This document shows positions 56,742 through 64,000 of a DNA stretch of 64,000 nucleotides, one piece after another. A program made the position numbers and the translations under genes. The stretch's first letter is position 1. Each line of letters begins with the position of its first letter. The notes under the pieces were generated by a model. That model saw only the letters and a list, made by a program, of their open reading frames with translations. It was not told where the DNA came from and searched no databases. Origin of the DNA: Laccaria trichodermophora (lineage: Eukaryota; Basidiomycota; Agaricomycetes; Agaricales; Hydnangiaceae); NCBI GenBank assembly GCA_018417955.1, contig JACTVC010000013.1:1262633-1326632 (forward strand), written 5' to 3'.

Positions 56742-59700
56742 TCACACCTCCCCCTCAGACCCCTCAGGAGAGGGCTCATTTGTTTTCGCCAACTTGCGTA
56801 TTGGCCGAGGTTTCGGCCGTGGACGCAGTTTAATAGCCAAAGGCACCTCAATATCCACAACGTCAGGATCACCTCCAGATCCAACAAAGGTATCCTCGTC
56901 GCTTGAAGCATCCTCCTTTCCCTTCGATCGCTTCTTGCCTTTTGATGAGCTCCCTGTACGCTTCTGTCCTGCGACTTTCCCGCTTCGCCTCGCTGTTCCC
57001 TTTGCAGAGCTAGTTGCAGCGGATGCCGTCTTCCTCCGTTTCTTTTCAGGGCCTGAATCTTGTTCGCTCTCAGATCCAGATCTCGAACGCGACTTTTCGG
57101 AACTGGCCGTCGACCCAGCCTTTTGGCTTTTGCGGAAATCTGTGATGACTTTCTGGAGTCGTTTACTTGCATATGCTTGACGTTGCCGTGGTGCGCGTGT
57201 ACCACTACCAGCGGCCACGTCCAGGAACGCATTAAGATTGCCTTGTTTGTTTAGAGCCATCGCCTAGGCATGAGTGTGTCAGCTAAGCTCCAGCTCTCCA
57301 GGATATGGCGGAAACTCACTTGGCTACGCTTGTTCATCTTTTGTATGATTGGCAGCAAATTCTCGTCGACCTTTGCCTTTCCCCAGCCTAATTCCTGGTT
57401 CAAGAAGCTAACAGGTAGTTGGTTAGTACCTCGCAATCAAACAGATGCAAGAAGCTTACTCTCGAAGCGCATCAAGGTCAGGTAACCCCCATTTGAACGG
57501 CTCTTCCGAACTATCCACAATCGGGTGGTAATATGCATCTTGCTGAAGATTGTCGTGAGTGTCAAATTCTCTGCTGATATATAATGCCAACCTACGACTG
57601 CAGAATTTGGCCAGTCGCTTGGTAAATACAAATCTTTGAATTTCTTTTTCTGGAAGGAAATTTGGGTCAATTTCAGGTTGCAAATTTGGAGTACTCACAA
57701 ATGATTTACGAAATGTTGACTTATTGTCTTCACCTTTGTCCTTCCCCGCTTGAACTTTCGTCCACCAATCCTTGAACTTGTAAAGTCCGTCTTTGCCAGG
57801 AAACTCTTGAAGGAGTTCCATAGCGACGACTGGGCCAACCCCCGGAAGACCTTCCACGTAATCACTTCCTAGTAGATAGGCCAAGCGAATTAAGGCGTCC
57901 TGGTCCAGTCCTAGGTCTCTTGTGAGATCGGCGAGTGCGAAACCTTCAACAGTCTTCGATTGGTTAAACATGTTCTTATACACACGCTGGCCGCCAAAGA
58001 GGAAAACGTCAGAATCATCCGTGATTATTCCATCCACTAATTTCAGGGTGACAAGCTCAGCGCACTGTGCCTCCGCCTCCATTGGGGCAGTGATATACGG
58101 TATACCGAAAAGACGCAACATTGTCTATTTCCAAGTCAGCCAGAAAACGAGACCTCCAAAATAAAGACACACCATAATCTGCGTTATCATCTGTTGCGTG
58201 ATGTCCTCTGAATCGCGCATAGCAGCTTTCCGTTGCTGATGGAGAGTCTCGATTTCGACATCGATCTCACGTCGGACATCGTCCAAATCTTTACCTTTGA
58301 CCTGGGACATGAATTTTGCGAATTCACCCTCCTCGGCATGGGGATCCATTTCCTGGGCAGCATCCCAACTTTCAATTTTTGATTCTTCTGGGATGTCCTC
58401 GGATGGTGACGGTGAACGAGAGGGCGCGAAGAAAGCTTCTGCCTCCTCAAACCCATCGTAATGAGGTGGAGGTGATGGTGTATGTGGCCTTGTGAGCTGT
58501 TGATTGCTAACGGTGAATGTCAAGACGGTGTCGGTGTCGACGGAATCGGTTACTATGGCTGGTGTTTTCTGCAACTCGTTTACATCCTCGGGGGATCGGG
58601 TGGGTAATTTCGCCCCATCAGCATCGACCTCTTCATCCGAGTCTATTTTTTCTTCGCTCATGGCCATGGTTAGCTTCTGAAATGTTGTAGATTCTGAGAC
58701 CTCTGTTACGGCAATGTCAAAATCATTCGATGCTGATATAGTTTCAATTTCAACAGTCGAGGATCTGACTAAAGCTGCGGCCACCTTGTGTTGTGGTACG
58801 ACCTCCTCCCAATCGTCATCAGAGTCTGAGATATCTAGCGCAGAGGTAGGAGCTAGCAGTGTTGGTTTCCCAAAAGCAGTGGGAACAGAATTCCTCTTTT
58901 GTGACGGTGATGCCTGAATGCGAGAGGGACCAGCATTAGCGATAGATAGCACGGTGTCTAGCCGCCGGGGTGAGGCATAGATATCATCGTCGTCGGGCGA
59001 AATTTCTCGAGGCTTAGCGATTGGTGCCATTTTGGAAGGCTGAACGGTTGTTGACCTCCCATCCATTGAAGCCTGAATCGCGAAGGCCAGTTCCTCGTTG
59101 TCCTCGTCGATTTCAGATAATGAAGAATGCGGTAGTGATTCATCCTCTTCTGGCTCAAAGAGAGGTAATGACTTGGTTTTGCGGTTCATGGAAGATTTCG
59201 TAGAAAGCGGTGCCAAACCTGTCGAGGTTTGTCGATTGGCAAGCCCAGATAAGGCCATCTCACGTTGATAACTGCGTAGGTCTGGATCGGCATGAGGGGG
59301 AGCTGGGCTGATTGTATTGTGGACCAAGTTACAAGTGAGAAGAGACAAAACTTACATTTCTACCTCCTCCATTTCAGCATCGCTGTCATCATCTTTGTCG
59401 TTACCCTTATCATCCTCGTGATCAATTTCAATTGGTTTTTCTCGTGTACCGGAATCCCTGATACCCAAAATCCAGCCTCCCGAATGACCTTCATTCTTTA
59501 TCAAGACGTATTCCTTGTTCCGCTCGCTTGCGATACGGACTGGGATGGATATATGTGCACTCCCAATACTGTCCGTTGTCATAAGAAGTTGTTGCGTTAA
59601 AGCATTGCGCTGCCGAAGATTTTTAATTTGCTGTTTGGAAAAATCAAGAGGGGTGGGTGCACTCCTGAGCATCTTCTGCAGTCGCGCGTAAGAAGTTTGA

Positions 59701-60611
59701 CGGGACTTGAGCCGCAAATCTCCAACAATTTCATATTGGACTTCAGTGGGTAGTTCGCGAAAGGCCGGAGAGTTCACGTCAAAGTCTTCGGGTCGCATGT
59801 CTTCGATAAAAGCGCGGAGTTCGTCCTCTGTTGCGAGACGTGGGTCAGGGACTGCTGTCCGTGTTGCTTTTGCGACAGCTTCTTCCAAGTCAACCTCTGG
59901 GAGGTAATAGCGGTCGAGTTCGTGAGCCCTGTCCTTTTTCTTCGTAGAGCTGGACGATGGGGTTGGAGCTATTCTTCGAGAAGGTGTTTTAGGAACTGAG
60001 CCGTCGATATCTTCAAGGTAGACGGTATCATCATCTAGCCCAGCGGATGACTTTTCACCCTTCCCTTTGGTGCTCGCTCTAATGAAATCAGATGGTCATT
60101 CCAGCTTGAACATGCTGATCGTTGTACATACTCACTGAGCTCCTGCGTGTTTCAACGCCTCCCGCCTCATTTGAGCAGCGAGAAGCTTTTCTGCTATCCT
60201 CGCATGACTGGCAGCAGCCCCCGCCTTTTTCTTCTTGCGCTCATTCTACCTGAAATGAGTATTTGAACACTGCTTGGCAGGCCAAAACTCACCAAAGTGG
60301 ACCTTTTCAGCGTAGGGGCCCCTCCGTCGAAGACGAAGACTGGCTTGATTCCGTAAAACAGAAGCTTGGAGATACGTCTCAAAAACCCCAAGACATGGGC
60401 GTTGATCAAAGCATGACCGTCCTTGTCGCGCATTGTAGCTTGGAACTGGTAAATCCAAATGCTTGAATCAATGGCCAGGCTCTTTCCCTCCATTGCCTCC
60501 AACCTGATTGAAGACATCAGCTCCAAAGCCCATGAAAAGTAAGAGCACGCATCGCAACATTATGGGTCGGCCAACTGGAGACAAAAGACTCCAAAGGGAC
60601 TTGACACCCAT
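56742..60611 (-). CDS. RAD2: RAD2/XPG nucleotide excision repair endonuclease
   Basis: A structure-specific nuclease that makes the 3' incision in nucleotide excision repair. ATG 60611 starts MGVKSLWSLLSPVGRPIM; an intron ending AATCAG adds LEAMEGKSLAIDSSIWIYQF. The N nuclease block continues GHALINAHVLGFLRRISKLL and KPVFVFDGGAPTLKRSTL. A spacer of about 700 residues, Ser/Glu-rich, follows with EDMRPEDFDVNSPAF. The I block gives MLRLFGIPYITAPMEAEAQC, DGIITDDSDVFLFGG and the helix-hairpin-helix region YLLGSDYVEGLPGVGPVVAM, then LPSDWP and WGLPDLDALREFLNQELGWG. A basic C-terminal tail with Lys/Arg clusters (nuclear localisation) ends SEGEV at TGA 56742-56744. All catalytic acidic residues of the family that I can place are present. 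About 1,230 residues. Confidence 0.9.
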
Positions 60612-61025
60612 TCTTCATCCACTTTGGCACTGCGGAACCAAAATCTTCCAGGACGAACTACCAGTCACACGGTTGTAGAAATTTGACTTAGAGCCCAGCA
60701 ATCCAAGGACGTGATATGTGCATTGGTCGAGTCAAAGTGTGCGTGTTGTAATAGAGACAGTCCGGGCCGTTCGAGTACTTTATGAACATCGAAGGATATT
60801 TTCATGATCAGTTCATGACTATATATTCCAAATTTCCAATCCCGGGGTATGTTAGAAAACCACCACACTAGACACAAAAAATAAAAAGGGAGTGTGTAAG
60901 GCTGCAAGATGCATAATTAGGTGATACGACTGGTAAGATCTAAGCGGCAGGTTCAAAACAAAAACAAAAAAAGATAGACATAGTCCGGTGTCGTAGCTGT
61001 ATTGAAAACCAGGAGTCAAGGAATT
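60612..61025. other. Intergenic region between same-strand genes
   Basis: Upstream of RAD2 and 3' flank of the last gene. Short open frames have no domain or splice structure; nothing else seen. Confidence 0.5.
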
Positions 61026-64000
61026 TTAGTGTTTTGGGGTAGCAGGACGTGCAGGGCGGACAGTGTCAAATTGCCCATCACCTCGAACCAGTGGTGATCC
61101 CCGACCAGCTGGTGAACTCGTGCGAGAAGACAATTGGCCTTGATTTTGATTAGGCGGAAGAAGATTGGATTCGTTCAGATTTGGAGCTTGGTTGGTCTGA
61201 CCTGGCGAGAACCGCGCGTCGAAGCCAGACATACCTGTCATTTGCATCCCCAGCGGCGCGGAATTACCCATTTGTGGAGCACCCATCATCGGCGCGCCCA
61301 TTTGCGGCGCACCCATCATCTGCATACCCATCATCGACATTCGAGGGTCAAACCCAGCCATGCTCATCCCGCCACCCGTCATGTTGGGGTTGAGCATTTG
61401 TTGTTGGCCTTCTGCACCGCCATCTCCACCAACTTGAGAGCCAGCAACAGAGAAAGCCATCATAGCTTGCTGGTATGCCTGCGCCGCCTGTTGTGCCGCA
61501 AACATGTGTTGAGGGTTGAAACCAGGCATCATCCCAGGGAATCCCATTTGACCAGTCATCATCGGATTCATCTGGCCCATCGCTCCACCTGTCATCATAG
61601 GATTTAACCCACCCCCGCCCGTCATCATAGGATTTAACCCACCCGCTCCCGTCATCATGGGTGCCATAGGGTTCATGCCACCCGTCATCATCGGATTCAT
61701 ACCCATCATCGGGTTCATTCCCATCATCATCGGATTCGCCATCATGGGATTGTAACCGAATTGACCTCCATACATCGACCCACCCTGCGCCATTTGATCC
61801 AAAGCCTGGCGCTGCTGTTCATCAAACCGCCTCTGCCGCTCCTCCGCTACTCGTTTTTCTCGCTCACGTTCCGTGAGTGCGGCACCCACGCCTCCTTCAC
61901 GTTTACGTTCGCGTTCGTGAGCAGTAATTGCGCCAAGTAACCCAGTTTGAGGTGGAGGTGGTTTGTTGGGAACGTTTATGAGGGAAGCACCAGTCTCGCG
62001 AGCGAGTTCCTCCTGTCTTTTCGCCGACCTATCTTGTTTGTCCTGGATACCAGCAGAGAGCAAGCCCTGAGGCGTGAAGGCTTTTGTCATAGTTTCAGAG
62101 GGCTCGAGCTGCACGAAAGTATCGCGCGGTTCATTTTGATTGACATGCTGACGTCCGGAAGGCTCCAATACCTGACTCCACATTGACTGACGAGCAGCGC
62201 CAGGTTGAGGATATTCCGCTTGGGACCTAATTTGCGGATTCTCTTCATAGTATGTGCGCCGGCCAGACTCTATATATGGATCAGTTCCTGCACGTCGAGG
62301 TTGAGGTTGGTGATGATGGTAGTCGTCAGCTGGAAAAAAACCACCACTGAATAAGAAGACCGCACAAATAAACAAAAAAATTCAACTTACGAGGAGGTCG
62401 ACCGCCAGGTATCTGTGGCAGTGTTCTTGGAGGTCTCAGATGTGAATACGTCTGCGGTGCTTCAAGTTGACCATAGTCACCGTGGCCGCCTTGGTTTTGA
62501 GGCGGTTTGATGGAGGGCGCAGAAGAAGAAGAGGGTGTACTTTGCCCTCGCGTCATAACTGGTTCCCCATCCGAATCTGCATCATCCTCCTCCTCCTCTT
62601 CTTCCTCCTCCTCGTCCGTACTCTCATTCCATGCCCCTGCGTATTTCGATTTTCGCTTCCCATTTCTCCCCGGTTTGTGTTTAGCAGCTTGGTGAGCAGC
62701 CTGTTGAGCTTGTACCTTGGCCTTCCTTTCAGCAGCTTGTTTTGAAGGGGCGAACGACGACTTGAAGGGTGGCCCTGAGTCCGTCGATGCCGTTGGGGGT
62801 GGGGCTGAAACAGGTGGAGGCGACGTTCCAGTCCGGTCACGAACTCTGAGAGGTTCGACTTTTTGGAGGGAAGTGGAGGCTGACGGAGCGTCGTCGACGT
62901 CAAGGTAGGACAGCACAGCAAGGACCTCTGCATTTTGGTCCTCGAAAGACCCTGCACTTTGCACGTTAGAGGGAGCTTCATTGCGTGAATCCATGTTTTC
63001 TTCGTGTTCTGACTCTTCTTCGTTGACGCGTAGAGAGGAAGAAACGGAATCACCGGCGTACATACGCATTGCTGGTGGAGCACGTGCACCTGATGGTTTA
63101 CGTCCAAGGACTGACCGTGCTGAGCTAATTCGATCGGTGCCAAGTGTGCCAGCTAGATTGTTGGCGGAGGACTCGTTGGCAAAAGACATCGGAGCGTTCC
63201 GTCGGGCCGGCGGTTGTTGGTTATTAATAGAACTACTGCCGGCCGGGGTACCGGATCCGTGGTCCGAAGACGAATAGTCGTCATCTTCTTTGGCTGGTTT
63301 CGTGGCCTGCATTTTGCTGCTTGATGCGCTATCAGTTTGCTGCATGTAGTAAAGGGCACCAGCCTCAGTAGTAAAATCGTTTTCGGGTGGTGATGAAGGC
63401 TGCTGCCATGATGCTTCTGGGCTTTCACGCTGAGGTGCAGCGTTTGGCTGCGTCTCCAGCCTGGAATCTGACGAATATGCCGAAATACTATCGCTTCCAA
63501 AGCTATCTTGAGTCTTGGCACGGGTTTGTTCTGCGATAAAACGAGGAGGGATCGCGCTGGGGCTAGTCGCCACGCGTGGCTGTGGCGCCGCGAAGGGATT
63601 TGTCTGCCCCAGTCGGTTGGGAGAGAGTGGCGTCGTCGGGGCAATGTTGGAAACACTGGCCACACTGCCTACTGACATTTTTTCCAAAGGCTTATTATAA
63701 CCCTGAGGCAGCGATGGTAGCCCTGGTTTGTCTAGGCTATTCGAAGATTGCATGCTTGGTCGACCACTGCTCGTACTGGCGAGTGTAGTTCCGGAAAGCG
63801 GAGGAAGCCCGGTTTTAGGAGAAGGTAAAGATAGCGCAGAGTCCATTGACTGAGGACTATTCGACATTGGCTGGTCGAAGGTGGGTGATTGGGGACTTGC
63901 TGGTTTCTCCGGCACTGCAGGAGCTACGTTGTTTTGCGTCTGACTGGAAGGTTGCTCGCTCTGGTGTTGTTCAGGTGCATTATTTGGAGATTGCGCGGAT
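61026..64000 (-). CDS. Large disordered protein, possibly Skg3/Caf120-like C-terminal part (partial)
   Basis: An open frame enters from the right edge and continues, through one intron at about 62330-62395 (GTAAGT to TTCCAG), to TAA 61026-61028, after ARPATPKH. It encodes about 970 residues here. The N-terminal part is Ser/Pro/Gln-rich, with an acidic run (DEEEEEEEEEDD). The C-terminal part has TPQGLLSAGIQDKQDRSAKR, QEELARETGASLINVPNKPP and PPQTGLLGAITAHERERK, then a Met/Asn/Pro/Gly-rich repeat region. The middle motif and architecture recall the C-terminal half of Skg3/Caf120-like PH-domain proteins, whose PH domain would lie beyond the window. I recognise this from the motif alone, so the name is tentative and the frame itself is certain. 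Confidence 0.65.
61551..61740 (-). repeat. Met-Asn-Pro-Met-Met coding repeat
   Basis: Several copies of a DNA unit starting CCCGTCATCATAGGATTTAA on the plus strand, encoding NPMMTGG or GMNPMM units in the minus-strand protein. Some copies are nearly identical, so length may vary between strains. Confidence 0.85.

Noticed and set aside
61134..63277. Plus-strand His/Arg-rich and Ser/acid-rich frames opposite the last gene
   Set aside because: Composition is explained by the complement of the Met/Asn/Pro repeat and acidic runs in the minus-strand protein.

Overview
This window reads as nuclear DNA of a mushroom-forming basidiomycete (Agaricomycetes). Genes are densely packed and split by many introns of about 45-65 nt. 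Some families are typical of these fungi: a DUF6534 membrane protein, a GBD/FH3 formin-like protein, Zn2Cys6 regulators, a GMC oxidoreductase, and a farnesylated mating-pheromone precursor. All exon structures here were built by eye from splice signals and reading frames, with no transcript data.

Layout. 0-4.4 kb: two related Zn2Cys6 transcription factors in tandem on the minus strand, the first cut by the window edge. 5.4-7.0 kb: a tandem PH-domain protein. 7.5-8.1 kb: acyl-CoA-binding protein. 8.1-10.8 kb is poor in genes, but holds a fragment that shares a perfect 50-bp repeat with the small gene at 10.8 kb. 11.2-14.3 kb: a membrane-anchored Kelch protein. 16.6-18.1 kb: a class II DnaJ. 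18.5-20.4 kb: a DUF6534 membrane protein in many small exons. 21.4-22.8 kb: a short-chain dehydrogenase. 22.9-23.7 kb: PIG-X/Pbn1. 24.6-25.0 kb: tRNA-Pro(CGG, with intron) and tRNA-Gly(CCC). 25.3-27.7 kb: a membrane-anchored GH17 glucanase. 28.0-30.5 kb: a Sac7-like RhoGAP. 30.6-33.3 kb: a GMC oxidoreductase. 33.96-34.08 kb: the pheromone precursor. 34.8-35.8 kb: a truncated duplicate of the formin-like gene's 5' end, and a 551-bp element with terminal inverted repeats. 36.1-38.3 kb: the GBD/FH3 protein. 38.7-41.9 kb: Sgd1/NOM1. 42.0-42.8 kb: an Efm4-like methyltransferase. 43.05-43.46 kb: Pam18/Tim14. 43.8-49.6 kb: two tandem Upf1/NAM7-type helicases. 49.9-52.3 kb: carnitine acetyltransferase. 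52.4-54.3 kb: RMI1. 54.6-56.7 kb: a head-to-head pair, Spf31/DNAJC8 and Cox11. 56.7-60.6 kb: RAD2/XPG nuclease. 61.0-64.0 kb: a large disordered protein open at the right edge.

Most genes are housekeeping genes: lipid transfer, GPI anchors, cell wall, Rho signalling, ribosome biogenesis, mitochondrial import, cytochrome oxidase assembly and DNA repair. Three things deserve most attention. The first is the 39-codon CaaX pheromone precursor at 33963-34082. The second is a sharply bounded block of about 2.1 kb (about 47.94-50.08 kb) almost free of CpG, covering the 3' halves of two convergent genes. The third is the tandem helicase pair with an unusual shared N-terminal region. No transposase ORF, CRISPR array, rRNA or viral gene was seen.
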